A model generated the notes under the pieces. That model saw only the letters and a list, made by a program, of their open reading frames with translations, made no database searches and was not told the origin of the DNA. The position numbers were made by a program, and so were the translations under genes. Shown here piece by piece: positions 17,337-26,367 of a stretch of 64,000 nucleotides of DNA (its first letter is position 1; every line of letters starts with the position of its first letter). This stretch comes from Pseudomonas baetica (GTDB lineage Bacteria > Pseudomonadota > Gammaproteobacteria > Pseudomonadales > Pseudomonadaceae): the NCBI RefSeq assembly GCF_019733355.1, contig NZ_JAIHLQ010000001.1, positions 186,001-250,000 on the forward strand. Direction: 5' to 3'.

Positions 17337-19085
17337 ATGAAACCCCACGCCACGGCTTACAGCCAGCGCCTGTTGCGCGGTCAGACTCCGTCCTATGAAC
17401 GTTTGCAGGCGCGGCTGGCCGAGGACGGCAGCGAACTGGCCGCCGATCCGATCGCCGTGCATTGCGGCTGGGGCCGATTGCTGATCGGCCACACCTTTCC
17501 TGACTCGGCAACGCTGGCCCAGGAGTTGCTCAACGAGCAACAAGGCGAGCGAGATATCGCGCTGTATGTTGCCGCGCCGCAACAGATCCTCGGCCTCGAA
17601 CCGACGCAGTTGTTTCTCGACCCCTCCGACACCTTGCGCCTGTGGTTCAGCGACTACCGCCAAGCGACCCGCGTGTTTCGTGGTTTCCGCATTCGTCGCG
17701 CGCAAAGCGAGGCAGACTGGCAGGCGATCAATCAGCTATACCAGGCGCGCGGCATGTTGCCGATCGATGCCCAACGGCTAACCCCGCATCATCAGGGCGG
17801 CCCGGTTTACTGGCTGGCCGAGGATGAAGACAGCGGCGCCGTGATCGGCAGCGTCATGGGTCTGAATCATCACAAAGCGTTCAAAGACCCGGAAAACGGT
17901 AGCAGCTTGTGGTGTCTGGCGGTTGATCCGCAATGCTCGCGCCCCGGCGTCGGCGAAGTGCTGGTGCGGCACTTGATCGAACACTTCATGAGTCGCGGCC
18001 TGAGCTACCTGGACCTGTCGGTGCTGCATGACAACCGTCAGGCGAAAAGCCTCTACGCCAAACTCGGTTTTCGCAATCTCTCGACCTTCGCCATCAAGCG
18101 CAAGAACGGCATCAATCAGCCGCTGTTTCTGGGACCTGGGCCTGAGGCGCAGTTCAATCCGTATGCGCGGATCATTGTCGAGGAGGCGCACCGTCGCGGC
18201 ATCGATGTGCAGGTGGACGACGCCGATGCCGGACTGTTCACCCTCAGTCACGGTGGGCGCCGCGTGCGATGTCGCGAATCGTTGAGCGACCTGACCAGCG
18301 CCATCAGCATGAGTCTGTGTCAGGACAAAAGCCTGACGCACAACGTGTTGAAGGCGGCGGGGCTCAACCTGCCCTCGCAGCAATTGGCGGGCAACGCCGA
18401 CGACAACCTGGCGTTTCTCGATGAGCATCAGCGAGTGGTGGTCAAGCCGCTTGATGGTGAACAGGGTCAAGGTGTGGCGGTGGATTTGCAGAGCATTGAA
18501 GAGGTGCAGCAGGCCATCGAAGCAGCGAAACAGTTTGATAGCCGGGTGCTGTTGGAAAGCTTTCACGAAGGGCTGGATCTGCGGATTCTGGTGATCGGTT
18601 TTGAAGTCGTTGCGGCGGCGATTCGTCGTCCGGCCGAGGTGGTCGGTGATGGCCAGCATTCGATTGGCGCGCTGATCGAAGCCCAGAGTCGCCGCCGGCA
18701 AGCGGCCACCAGCGGCGAAAGCAAGATCCCGCTGGATCACGAAACCCAGCGCACCTTGCACGCGGCCGGTTATGACTACAGCAGCATCCTGCCAGCGGGC
18801 GAATCGCTGTTTGTGCGGCGCACGGCCAATCTGCACACCGGCGGTACGCTGGAAGACGTCACGGCGATTCTGCATCCAACCCTGATCGATGCAGCGGTAC
18901 GCGCAGCGCGGGCACTGGACATTCCGATGGTCGGCCTCGACCTGATGGTGCCGGCGGCGGATCAGCCGGAGTACGTGTTTATCGAAGCCAACGAGCGCGC
19001 CGGATTGGCCAACCATGAGCCGCAGCCGACAGCCGAGCGGTTTGTCGATTTGCTGTTTCCGCACAGTCAGCCAGCTAACTCGTAA
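17337..19085 (+). CDS. ngg: N-acetylglutaminylglutamine synthetase (GNAT plus ATP-grasp)
   Basis: A 582-residue fusion that makes N-acetylglutaminylglutamine. A GNAT acetyltransferase domain spans about residues 115-260 (LWCLAVDPQCSRPGVGEVLVRHLIEHF, LSVLHDNRQAKSLYAKLGF), followed by an ATP-grasp ligase from about 310 to 575 (VVVKPLDGEQGQGVAVDL, RVLLESFHEGLDLRILVIG, VGLDLMV, EYVFIEANERAGLANH). The acetyl transfer and the peptide bond formation are thereby in one chain. It follows the amidotransferase gene by 3 bp, so translation is likely coupled. Length matches the family. Confidence 0.92.
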   Translation: MKPHATAYSQRLLRGQTPSYERLQARLAEDGSELAADPIAVHCGWGRLLIGHTFPDSATLAQELLNEQQGERDIALYVAAPQQILGLEPTQLFLDPSDTLRLWFSDYRQATRVFRGFRIRRAQSEADWQAINQLYQARGMLPIDAQRLTPHHQGGPVYWLAEDEDSGAVIGSVMGLNHHKAFKDPENGSSLWCLAVDPQCSRPGVGEVLVRHLIEHFMSRGLSYLDLSVLHDNRQAKSLYAKLGFRNLSTFAIKRKNGINQPLFLGPGPEAQFNPYARIIVEEAHRRGIDVQVDDADAGLFTLSHGGRRVRCRESLSDLTSAISMSLCQDKSLTHNVLKAAGLNLPSQQLAGNADDNLAFLDEHQRVVVKPLDGEQGQGVAVDLQSIEEVQQAIEAAKQFDSRVLLESFHEGLDLRILVIGFEVVAAAIRRPAEVVGDGQHSIGALIEAQSRRRQAATSGESKIPLDHETQRTLHAAGYDYSSILPAGESLFVRRTANLHTGGTLEDVTAILHPTLIDAAVRAARALDIPMVGLDLMVPAADQPEYVFIEANERAGLANHEPQPTAERFVDLLFPHSQPANS

Positions 19086-19109
19086 TGATGCGGCGCCTCG
19101 GCTGACGTG

Positions 19110-19185
19110 TTCGCGAGCAAGCCTGCTCCCACAGGTTTTGTATTCACCTCACAACCTGTGGGATCTGGCCTGCCAGCGATCAGGC
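19110..19185. repeat. REP-like repeat region
   Basis: One REP unit (TTCGCGAGCAAGCCTGCTCCC, then ACAGG) and a degenerate partner (AACCTGTGGGATCTGGCCTGCCAG) lie between ngg and the peptidase gene, separating them by about 165 bp. A second small hairpin, GGCCTGCCAGCGATCAGGCC, follows. Confidence 0.7.
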
Positions 19186-19250
19186 CAGATCAGGCACCCC
19201 AAATTCTCCTCATCGAAACCATCGATGTGCTCAACCCATCAGGAGTTTCC

Positions 19251-20441
19251 ATGACCCTCCAAATTCCCGAACCAGACCTCAACTACCTGCAAAAAGTCCT
19301 GTTGGAAATGCTCGCCATTCCCAGCCCGACAGGGTTCACCGACACCATCGTGCGTTACGTCGCCGAACGTCTGGAGGAACTCGGCATTCCCTTCGAGATG
19401 ACCCGTCGTGGCACCATCCGCGCGACGCTCAAGGGCAAGAAAAACAGCCCTGACCGCGCGGTCTCGGCGCACCTGGACACCATCGGCGCCGCTGTGCGCG
19501 CCGTCAAAGACAACGGTCGCCTGACCCTCGCCCCGGTCGGTTGCTGGTCGAGCCGTTTCGCCGAAGGCAGTCGCGTCAGTCTGTTTACCGACAACGGCGT
19601 GATTCGCGGCAGCGTGTTGCCGCTGATGGCCTCCGGACACGCGTTCAACACGGCCGTGGATGAGATGCCCATCAGTTGGGATCATGTGGAGTTGCGTCTG
19701 GACGCCTATTGCGCGACCAAGGCTGACTGCGAATCGCTGGGCATCTGCGTCGGCGACGTAGTGGCGTTCGATCCGCTGCCGGAATTCACCGAAAGCGACC
19801 ATATCAGCGCTCGTCACCTGGATGACAAAGCGGGGGTCGCGGCATTGCTGGCGTCACTCAAAGCCATCGTCGACAGCGGTCAGGAACTGATGATCGACTG
19901 TCACCCGCTGTTCACCATTACCGAAGAGACCGGCAGCGGCGCAGCGGCGGCATTGCCGTGGGACGTCAGCGAATTCGTCGGCATCGACATTGCGCCGGTC
20001 GCGCCGGGGCAGCACTCCAGTGAGCATGCGGTGAGTGTGGCGATGCAGGATTCCGGCGGGCCTTACGACTATCACCTGTCACGACATTTGCTGCGTCTGG
20101 CCAGCGAGAACGAGTTGCCGGTGCGCCGGGACCTGTTCCGCTATTACTTCAGCGACGCGCATTCGGCGGTGACCGCCGGCCATGACATCCGGACCGCCCT
20201 GCTCGCCTTTGGCTGCGATGCGACGCACGGTTATGAGCGCACGCACATCGACAGTCTGGCGGCACTTAGTCGACTGCTGGGGGCTTACATTCTGAGTCCT
20301 CCGGTGTTCGCCAGCGATGCGGCGCCGGCCAATGCGTCGCTTGATCGCTTCAGTCATCAGATTGAGCACGAGACGCAAATGGAGAGTGATACACGCGTGC
20401 CGTCGGTGGACAGTCTGGTAGGGCAACGTTCGGACAGTTAA
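19251..20441 (+). CDS. NAGGN-associated M42-family metallopeptidase
   Basis: A 396-residue zinc-dependent aminopeptidase/glutamyl-hydrolase-like protein (M42/M20 fold). Visible metal and catalytic motifs are SAHLDTIGA, ARHLDDKAGVAALLA, TITEETGSG and a final THGYERTHIDSL region. It is the usual third gene of the NAGGN locus, probably turning over the dipeptide or a precursor; the substrate is not established from sequence. The start at 19251 (MTLQIPEPDLNYLQKV) has AGGAG at 19241-19245; the longer open frame upstream runs through the REP region and is not credible. The C-terminal ~45 residues beyond the peptidase core look disordered. Confidence 0.88.
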   Translation: MTLQIPEPDLNYLQKVLLEMLAIPSPTGFTDTIVRYVAERLEELGIPFEMTRRGTIRATLKGKKNSPDRAVSAHLDTIGAAVRAVKDNGRLTLAPVGCWSSRFAEGSRVSLFTDNGVIRGSVLPLMASGHAFNTAVDEMPISWDHVELRLDAYCATKADCESLGICVGDVVAFDPLPEFTESDHISARHLDDKAGVAALLASLKAIVDSGQELMIDCHPLFTITEETGSGAAAALPWDVSEFVGIDIAPVAPGQHSSEHAVSVAMQDSGGPYDYHLSRHLLRLASENELPVRRDLFRYYFSDAHSAVTAGHDIRTALLAFGCDATHGYERTHIDSLAALSRLLGAYILSPPVFASDAAPANASLDRFSHQIEHETQMESDTRVPSVDSLVGQRSDS

Positions 20442-20459
20442 ATCCATGGTGCCCGGACC

Positions 20460-20512
20460 GCTCCCACCGTTGGAATACGTTTCACTGTGGGGGCGGACTT
20501 GCTCGCGAAGGG
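20460..20512. repeat. REP element
   Basis: GCTCCCACCGTTGGAATACG through GGCGGACTTGCTCGCGAAGG, a REP hairpin after the M42 peptidase gene. Confidence 0.7.
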
Positions 20513-20589
20513 CCGGCACAGGCAACACAAAACTGGCAGCCAAACATCAATCGCCGTAGCATCCCGACATTGATTTAGCCGAGGTGCCC

Positions 20590-20817
20590 ATGCTCATCCC
20601 CTACGACGCTCTTGAAGTCGACACCCTCACTCGCCTGATCGAGGATTTCGTCACCCGCGACGGTACCGACAACGGCGACGACACGCCGCTGGAAACCCGT
20701 GTGCTGCGTGTGCGTCAGGCGCTGACCAAAGGCCAGGCGCTGATCGTCTTCGATCCGGAAAGCGAGCAGTGCCAGTTGATGCTCAAGCACGACGTGCCCA
20801 AGCACCTGTTCGACTGA
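20590..20817 (+). CDS. YheU family protein
   Basis: A 75-residue acidic protein, MLIPYDALEVDTLTRLIEDFVTR..., matching the YheU family by its N-terminal IPYxxLxxxTLxxLIEEFVxREGTDYG-type pattern and the VRxQLxxGxAxIxFD segment (VRQALTKGQALIVFD). Function is unknown. GAGG lies at 20580-20583, 6 bp before ATG 20590; a GTG at 20584 overlaps that site and is less likely. It ends 5 bp from the convergent csrA-family gene. Confidence 0.8.
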   Translation: MLIPYDALEVDTLTRLIEDFVTRDGTDNGDDTPLETRVLRVRQALTKGQALIVFDPESEQCQLMLKHDVPKHLFD

Positions 20818-20822
20818 AGCCC

Positions 20823-21008
20823 TTAGCGGGCCTTTTGCCTGGCCTGCTGACGCTGGATCCGTTCGTAGACCTCCGCGCGATGCACATTGACGTTCTGAGG
20901 CGCCTCGACGCCAAAGCGCACACTGGAACCGTTCACTGACAGAACGCGCAGGGAAATATCGTCACCGATTGAGATCAACTCACCAACGACACGGCTGAGT
21001 ACAAGCAT
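20823..21008 (-). CDS. csrA: CsrA/Rsm family translational regulator
   Basis: A 61-residue RNA-binding protein that would bind GGA motifs in mRNA leaders. It shows the CsrA fold pattern: [32 protein letters not shown] and a C-terminal helix; the RNA-contacting residues Leu4 and Arg44 are kept. It departs from the RsmA/RsmE consensus ([23 protein letters not shown]), so it looks like one of the additional Csr paralogues of fluorescent pseudomonads rather than the main RsmA. AAGGA precedes the ATG by about 9 bp. It sits alone between yheU-like and ynfA-like genes. Confidence 0.9.
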   Translation of the reverse strand: MLVLSRVVGELISIGDDISLRVLSVNGSSVRFGVEAPQNVNVHRAEVYERIQRQQARQKAR

Positions 21009-21146
21009 GAGATTCGTCCTTCAGGGTTAGCGAACGCTGAAGATGCGCGGCTTGCGTGCGCCCCACAATGCATGGTCGGCAAATCAGTCTTGCCCTACAC
21101 CCCCTCCAGCGCAGGACTGTCAGATACGTCCCACAAAACCATCAGT

Positions 21147-21479
21147 TCAAGCGGCACAAAAGCGCGGCCCGAATAGAATCACGCTCGCACCGATCACACA
21201 CAACGCCACACCAATCCAGTCCGAACCCAGTGGACGAACCCGCTCCACCACTGCCAGCCAACCAATCGAAGCCACAATGTAGATCCCGCCATAAGCGGCA
21301 TAGGCGCGACCGGCATAGGCCGCTTCGACACGGGTCAACAACAGGGCGAACAGCGTCAGACTGAGCAGCGCCGGGATCACCCACAGAGCGCTTTTGCCTT
21401 GACGCAGCCACATGAAGAAGGCGAAACAACCGGCGATTTCAAACAGCGCCGCGAGGAAGAACCACAAGTAATTGAGCAT
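21147..21479 (-). CDS. YnfA/UPF0060 family small membrane protein
   Basis: A 110-residue protein with four transmembrane helices ([75 protein letters not shown]). The motif [15 protein letters not shown] is the UPF0060 signature. The family resembles small multidrug-resistance transporters in fold; substrate is unknown. No neighbours share its strand closely enough to suggest an operon. Confidence 0.9.
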   Translation of the reverse strand: MLNYLWFFLAALFEIAGCFAFFMWLRQGKSALWVIPALLSLTLFALLLTRVEAAYAGRAYAAYGGIYIVASIGWLAVVERVRPLGSDWIGVALCVIGASVILFGPRFCAA

Positions 21480-21544
21480 TGACGCGTCTCGACAGGATGA
21501 CCATTGCCGCCACCCTAACGACGCATCCCCCCTTCAAGCAAGTT

Positions 21545-22360
21545 TCAAGCGTTGTTCTGCTTGGTCTTGGCGCGCATTTTGTCGGCCATGGTGGTCATTT
21601 CGTTGTAGAGCAGTTGCGGGTTCTTCTGCTTGATCGCCCAGGCCATACGGCCCTGTTCGTGAGGCAGGATCATGAACTCGCCTGCGGCCACTTGCTGATA
21701 GATGTAGTCAGCAATGTCCGCTGCGCTGATCGGCGAACTTTCCAGCAACTTTCCAACCTGCGCTTTCATCGCTGGGGTAGGCCCACGGAAGGAATCAAGC
21801 AAGTTGGTCTGGAAGAATGACGGGCAGACGACATGCACACCGACTTCCTGTTGCGCCAGTTCAATCAACAGGCTTTCCGACAACGCCACCACGCCAGCCT
21901 TGGCCACGTTGTAGTTGCTCATGGCCGGGCCTTGCATCAACGCCGCCATGGAGGCGATGTTGATGATTTTGCCCTTGCTTTGCTCAAGCAACGGCAGAAA
22001 CGCCTTGCAGCCCTTGACCACGCCCATCAGGTTGATTGCGATCTGCCAATCCCAGTCCTCCAGCGACAATTCGCTGAAGAACCCTCCCGAGGCCACACCG
22101 GCGTTGTTGACGATGATGTCGATGCCGCCGAGTTTCTCTTCGCACGCCTGAGCAAACGCGGTGAGCTGGCTGTAATCACGTACATCGCAGCGTTGAATAA
22201 AACCGTCGCCGCCGGCCTCGCGCACCTGTTTCAAGGTTTCTTGCAGGCCGGGTTCACTGACATCGGACAAGGCCAGTTGCCAGCCTTCACGCGCCCAGCG
22301 CAGCGCGATTTCGCGACCTAAACCCGAGCCCGCGCCAGTGATCATCATGCGATTTTGCAT
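21545..22360 (-). CDS. SDR family oxidoreductase
   Basis: A 271-residue classical short-chain dehydrogenase. The NAD(P) motif is ITGAGSGLGREIALRWAREGW, the structural NNAG is in IIVNNAGVASGG, and the active site is INIASMA followed by YNVAKAGVVALSESL (Tyr-x-x-x-Lys). The C-terminal part (KQKNPQLLYNEMTTMADKMRAKTKQ) is a charged helix seen in the Pseudomonas group of this family. Substrate cannot be inferred. The gene is monocistronic. Confidence 0.88.
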   Translation of the reverse strand: MQNRMMITGAGSGLGREIALRWAREGWQLALSDVSEPGLQETLKQVREAGGDGFIQRCDVRDYSQLTAFAQACEEKLGGIDIIVNNAGVASGGFFSELSLEDWDWQIAINLMGVVKGCKAFLPLLEQSKGKIINIASMAALMQGPAMSNYNVAKAGVVALSESLLIELAQQEVGVHVVCPSFFQTNLLDSFRGPTPAMKAQVGKLLESSPISAADIADYIYQQVAAGEFMILPHEQGRMAWAIKQKNPQLLYNEMTTMADKMRAKTKQNNA

Positions 22361-22665
22361 AGCAGACAGCCTTGTTGTTCCGGGGAAGATTCGCGCAGTG
22401 TAGCGAAGGATGTGCCGTCAGCCTCGCTCCATCAGATTGCTGAATGGTAGGAAAAAACCGTGGCGCGTTTGATTCGTTGGGAGGGACTAAGTTCTGAACT
22501 TTCGGAAGGGGAAAAAGAAATAAGCGAGCGATCCAAATACATTAAAAAAACATTGAATCTTCTTTCATTTGCACCAGTCGGAATTTATAAGCCGCCTGGA
22601 ATTACTGAGTCTCCAGTCGACCTGAATACCAAGACTTCTCGAACGTTATCTACAAGGAAATCGAC

Positions 22666-22818
22666 ATGGGCACAATTCTTATCATTATCCTGGTCCTGTT
22701 GCTGATCGGTGGCCTGCCGGTCTTCCCGCACTCCAGAAGTTGGGGTTACGGTCCATCGGGCATTATCGGCGTGGTGCTGGTCGTGCTGGTCGTGCTGTTG
22801 TTACTCGGTCGGATATAA
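22666..22818 (+). CDS. DUF3309 family small membrane peptide
   Basis: A 50-residue protein, MGTILIIILVLLLIGGLPVF..., then SRSWGYGPSGIIGVVLVVLVVLLLLGRI. Two hydrophobic segments flank a central Trp-Gly-Tyr-Gly-Pro turn, the pattern of DUF3309. AAGGAA lies 6 bp before the ATG and a strong terminator follows the stop by 12 bp, so it is a complete transcription unit. Function is unknown; members are common in stress-related contexts, which is only suggestive. Confidence 0.85.
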   Translation: MGTILIIILVLLLIGGLPVFPHSRSWGYGPSGIIGVVLVVLVVLLLLGRI

Positions 22819-22830
22819 CGATTCAAGCGT

Positions 22831-22865
22831 AAAAAAAGAGGCCCTTTTCAGGGCCTCTTTTTTGT
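22831..22865 (+). terminator. rho-independent terminator, probably bidirectional
   Basis: A-tract, then AGAGGCCC-TTTTCA-GGGCCTCT and a T-tract. It can end the DUF3309 transcript and, read on the other strand, the LTA-synthase-like transcript (stop at 22891). Confidence 0.92.
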
Positions 22866-22890
22866 TGCGTGGCATTTTATTGCGCGGGCA

Positions 22891-24984
22891 TCAGTCTGGT
22901 TTGCCGCTGACCACACCGGCGGTGTTTTCAATCAGACTCTTGGTCGCCGTTTGCAAGAACGCCTCGAGTTTGAGTTTCAACTCAGCAGTGCGCGGAGCAT
23001 CCGGAATGATCTCCCCACTCGGGTTGGCACCCAAATGGTACTGATAGATTTTCGGCGCCATTTCTTTCTCTTTCGGCAGCACCAGAACCTGGTCAGCCGT
23101 GACGATGGCGGTGGTCTGCTCGCTGCCCGACGGTTTGATCACACCAAAACCGGTGTCGCCTTCCGGCAGGTTGAGCAAGTCACGGCCCCAGCACTGATGG
23201 CGCACTTCGCCACCCAGACGCCCCATGATGGTCGGCACGATGTCGATCTGCGTACCCACGGTGTGGTCACGCGTACCGAACTTCTCCTGAATGCCCGGGG
23301 CGATCATCAGCATCGGTACGTAGAAGCGGCCCAAGTCCATTTCGGTGATCTGACGCTCGTTACCGAAACCGTGGTCGCCGACAATAACAAACAGGGTTTC
23401 TTTGAAGTACGGCTCTTTGCGCGCTTTCTCGAAGAACTGGCCCAGCGCCCAGTCGGAGTAACGCATGGCGGTCAAATGCTCGTTCAGCGAGCCACGATCG
23501 GTGACGCGCTCAACCGGCAACGGCGTCGGCAAGGCGTAAGGCGTGTGGTTGGACAGGGTTTGCAGCAATGCGTAGAACGGCTTGCCGTTTTCGCGGGCCT
23601 TGAGTTCCTGCAGACCACGGTCAAACATGTCCTGGTCGGACACGCCCCACGTCGGATCGGAGAACACCGGGTTGACGAAGTCGTTACGGCCAACGAAGTT
23701 GGTCATGCCCTGGTTGCTGAAGAATCCTGACTGGTTGTCCCAGGCGAAGTCGCCGTTATAAACGTAAACATCGTCAAATTTACGCGCACTGAGCAACTGC
23801 GGCAGGCCGGACAGTTTGTGGCTGCCTTCCGGGGTCTGCATCAAGTATTCGAAACCTGGCAGGTTCGGGAAGCAGGCCATGGTGGCAAACATGCCCTGAT
23901 GGGTGTGCGTGCCGTTGGAGAAGAAGCGATCGAACAGCAGACCTTCCTTCGACAGTTTGTCGAGGTATGGCGTGATGTTGCCCGGAGCCCCCAACGCGCC
24001 GACCGAGTGACCGGCCATGCTTTCCATCAGGATCACGACAACGTTTTTGATCGGCAGGGTCTTGTCCGCTGGCGGCGTGTAGTCACGGCGCACCGCAGCG
24101 ATATCGGCATCGACCAGTTTGTCGTCCGGCATGACCAGCATCTCACGCACGACGTTCTGCGCTTGCTCTTGTGGCAGCGTGGCTTTCCAGATGTTGTTGC
24201 GATCCTCGCCCATCCGATCCTTCGCCGCCGCGATCAGCGACAGCGTGCCGTTGAGGCCGAGCTGGTTGGCGAAGTTCGAATTGGTGGTGTAGACGTCCCC
24301 CCAACGCAGCGGCGGGCCCTGACGCAGAGTGCCACGGGCGGCCACCACGCAAATCAGCAGACAGACCACGAACACCGCAAGGCGCGTATACCACGGCGCG
24401 ACCTGACGCGTGCTGACACTGCCACCACTGAAAGGCCCGCGCGGGCGCGTGGCTCGGTCGGCGCCTTTGAACGCCAGCGTCAGGATCACGGTGCCGACAA
24501 CCCACGCCAGCAGATAGCGAACCACCGGAAAACCGTACCAGAGCATGCTCATCACGGTTTTCGGGTCTTCTTTCACGTATTGGAACACCAGACCGTTAAG
24601 GCGCTGGTGGAACTCACGGTAGAAGTCCATCTCCATCAGACCGAGGAACAGGGCGATGCTCGATGCGAGGGTCAGCCACAGACGGAAAAATCCGCGCGCC
24701 GCCATGGCCCGGGCACTGAATAGCGCCAGTACCAGCGGAACGCAAACGTAGACCACCAGGCGCAAGTCGAAACGCAACCCATTGACGAAAGCTTCAAGGA
24801 ACGTCGAAACCGGGGTATCGAGGATCATTTCGCGGTTGTAGACCAACAGCGCGAGGCGCAGCACGGAAAACATCACCATCATGACCAGTGCACAAAGCAG
24901 CGTGTAGGCCAGATGCGATTTGACGGTCGGTTGCAGTAGACGAGTAGAAGCTCGCTGCTGATTCAGGGCGTCCGGGATTGCCAT
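22891..24984 (-). CDS. LTA synthase family membrane sulfatase-like phosphotransferase
   Basis: A 697-residue inner-membrane protein with about five N-terminal transmembrane helices (to about residue 220) and a large periplasmic alkaline-phosphatase-fold domain. Catalytic features are VVVILMESMAGHS (metal-binding Glu), SNGTHTHQGM (nucleophile Thr) and IVGDHGFGNE (Asp-His). In Gram-negative bacteria such proteins transfer phosphoglycerol or phosphoethanolamine, for example to periplasmic glucans (OpgB-like); the exact acceptor is not shown. It has its own long upstream gap and downstream terminator. Confidence 0.88.
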   Translation of the reverse strand: MAIPDALNQQRASTRLLQPTVKSHLAYTLLCALVMMVMFSVLRLALLVYNREMILDTPVSTFLEAFVNGLRFDLRLVVYVCVPLVLALFSARAMAARGFFRLWLTLASSIALFLGLMEMDFYREFHQRLNGLVFQYVKEDPKTVMSMLWYGFPVVRYLLAWVVGTVILTLAFKGADRATRPRGPFSGGSVSTRQVAPWYTRLAVFVVCLLICVVAARGTLRQGPPLRWGDVYTTNSNFANQLGLNGTLSLIAAAKDRMGEDRNNIWKATLPQEQAQNVVREMLVMPDDKLVDADIAAVRRDYTPPADKTLPIKNVVVILMESMAGHSVGALGAPGNITPYLDKLSKEGLLFDRFFSNGTHTHQGMFATMACFPNLPGFEYLMQTPEGSHKLSGLPQLLSARKFDDVYVYNGDFAWDNQSGFFSNQGMTNFVGRNDFVNPVFSDPTWGVSDQDMFDRGLQELKARENGKPFYALLQTLSNHTPYALPTPLPVERVTDRGSLNEHLTAMRYSDWALGQFFEKARKEPYFKETLFVIVGDHGFGNERQITEMDLGRFYVPMLMIAPGIQEKFGTRDHTVGTQIDIVPTIMGRLGGEVRHQCWGRDLLNLPEGDTGFGVIKPSGSEQTTAIVTADQVLVLPKEKEMAPKIYQYHLGANPSGEIIPDAPRTAELKLKLEAFLQTATKSLIENTAGVVSGKPD

Positions 24985-25003
24985 GTCGTTTTAGGACCCA
25001 TTG

Positions 25004-25256
25004 GAAGTTGAAGTTGCAAAATACAGCGGCGCCATGCCCTCTATTGGTCATTCCAGACCCCGGGGCTTGCGCGGTGCGCAAATGTTGCACGATCACCCGC
25101 ACCATTGCCATTGATTAGTGCCCCGCCACCAGACACTTTCATTTAAAGCGGCGGCAGACAGGGACAGCGTGGAAACAGCGCGGGAGAATTGTCTTGGACG
25201 CTTTGTGAAAATTTCGTTCAACGCATATCTGGAAACACAATAAAAGCCATAAAACA
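25004..25256. other. gap with no recognised gene
   Basis: Upstream region of the LTA-synthase-like gene. No convincing open frame, palindrome or promoter pair was found by eye. Confidence 0.5.
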
Positions 25257-25284
25257 AAACGCCCCGAATCAATCGGGGCGTTTT
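25257..25284 (-). terminator. rho-independent terminator of the START gene
   Basis: AAAACGCCCCGA-ATCAA-TCGGGGCGTTTT; read on the minus strand it ends in a T-rich tail directly after the START-domain gene. Confidence 0.9.
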
Positions 25285-25300
25285 GCTGAATCCGTGGTGT

Positions 25301-25906
25301 TTACTTCTCGGCGAGCTCTTTCAGGGCTTTCAGAGTCTTGAACGGAGCATCAACGACAAACTTGTTGGCAACCATCGCCGGCACGCTGCCGCCTGGCTCC
25401 GTGTGCACTTGATAGGTCACTTCGACCTGATCGCCTTTTGGCACAAATTTCCAGAAGCCTTTGACCTGAGCCACCCGGACAAAACCTTTTTCCTCCGGAA
25501 CATACTTCGGCACACCCTCCATGTTACGGGTCAGGCTGCCGTCGGCGCCTTCAACGGTCGTGATGTGCAGCACCGAATCACGCGGGGTGACCGGCCAAGG
25601 CGTGTTGAACTGGGTGTAAGTCCAGCTCTGATCACCTTCGTGCTTGAGCAGTTTCTGGGTCTTGCATTCGTGAATCCAGGCACAGGCGCCGGAAACGTCC
25701 TCCTGCAATGCACGCAGTTTGGCGACGGTGGTCTTCATCAGAGCGACGCCCTGATAGGACTTGTAGTCCGAACCCGGCACTTCGCTCAGGGAAACCTTGA
25801 TGCCATCCTCGTTCTTGGCGACCTTCCAGTCTTCAGCCTGCGCGACCGAAGTCACCAGCACGGCAGTCAAACCACACAACACAGCGATACGATGCAGCGA
25901 ACCCAT
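25301..25906 (-). CDS. START domain-containing exported protein
   Basis: A 201-residue protein with a signal peptide (LHRIAVLCGLTAVLVTSVAQA) and a START-like lipid-binding domain, shown by WKVAKNEDGIKVSLSEVPGSDYKSYQGVA, TPWPVTPRDSVLHITT and GFWKFVPKGDQVEVTYQVHTEPGG. START domains bind hydrophobic ligands; the bacterial periplasmic members have no settled role. The start at 25906 places the signal peptide at the N-terminus; the longer frame upstream runs over the neighbouring gene. The YkgJ-type gene lies 41 bp upstream on the same strand. Confidence 0.85.
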   Translation of the reverse strand: MGSLHRIAVLCGLTAVLVTSVAQAEDWKVAKNEDGIKVSLSEVPGSDYKSYQGVALMKTTVAKLRALQEDVSGACAWIHECKTQKLLKHEGDQSWTYTQFNTPWPVTPRDSVLHITTVEGADGSLTRNMEGVPKYVPEEKGFVRVAQVKGFWKFVPKGDQVEVTYQVHTEPGGSVPAMVANKFVVDAPFKTLKALKELAEK

Positions 25907-25947
25907 AGTCTTATTCCTTATTGTTGAAGTTCCGTTCGTTTGACACA

Positions 25948-26202
25948 TCAAGCCGCCGTCATTTGCTCCCACCAACCGATCAACTTGATCGCTTCTTCCT
26001 GGCTGCGGCCACAGACTTCGATATCGGCGGCGAAACCGGAACAGACAGCCGGGCGCTCTGGACGGCCGAAAATGTTGCACAGGTTTTCGACCGAGAGTTG
26101 CACGCAACGTTCGCCGGCAGGTTTGCCATCAGGCATGCCGGGAATCGCCGAACTGATGGAGGGGGCAATGCAGCAAGCGCCACAGCCTTCACGGCATTTC
26201 AT
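25948..26202 (-). CDS. YkgJ family cysteine cluster protein
   Basis: An 84-residue protein with six clustered Cys residues: MKCREGCGACC, then GERCVQLSVENLCNIFGRPERPAVCSGF and VCGRS. The family is thought to bind a metal or iron-sulfur cluster; function is unknown. The start at 26202 is chosen because family members begin M-x-C-R-x-G-C-G-A-C-C; an ATG 9 bp upstream is also possible. Confidence 0.85.
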   Translation of the reverse strand: MKCREGCGACCIAPSISSAIPGMPDGKPAGERCVQLSVENLCNIFGRPERPAVCSGFAADIEVCGRSQEEAIKLIGWWEQMTAA

Positions 26203-26367
26203 GACGAACAAGTCCTCGCGACGGGCAATGTGTAAAAGGGACGCGGACAGAGTAACCGCTAAAACGGCTGTTTCAAATTCCCTGAACCGGGGTTTTTACG
26301 GATAAGTGAATATGACTGACCAGTCTGCGACAAAGCGTCTGCTTTGCGGGTCACAGACGGGTTGTAA

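Noticed and set aside
22460..22705. 81-codon frame upstream of and overlapping the DUF3309 gene
   Set aside because: It overlaps the well-supported DUF3309 frame and has no family match.
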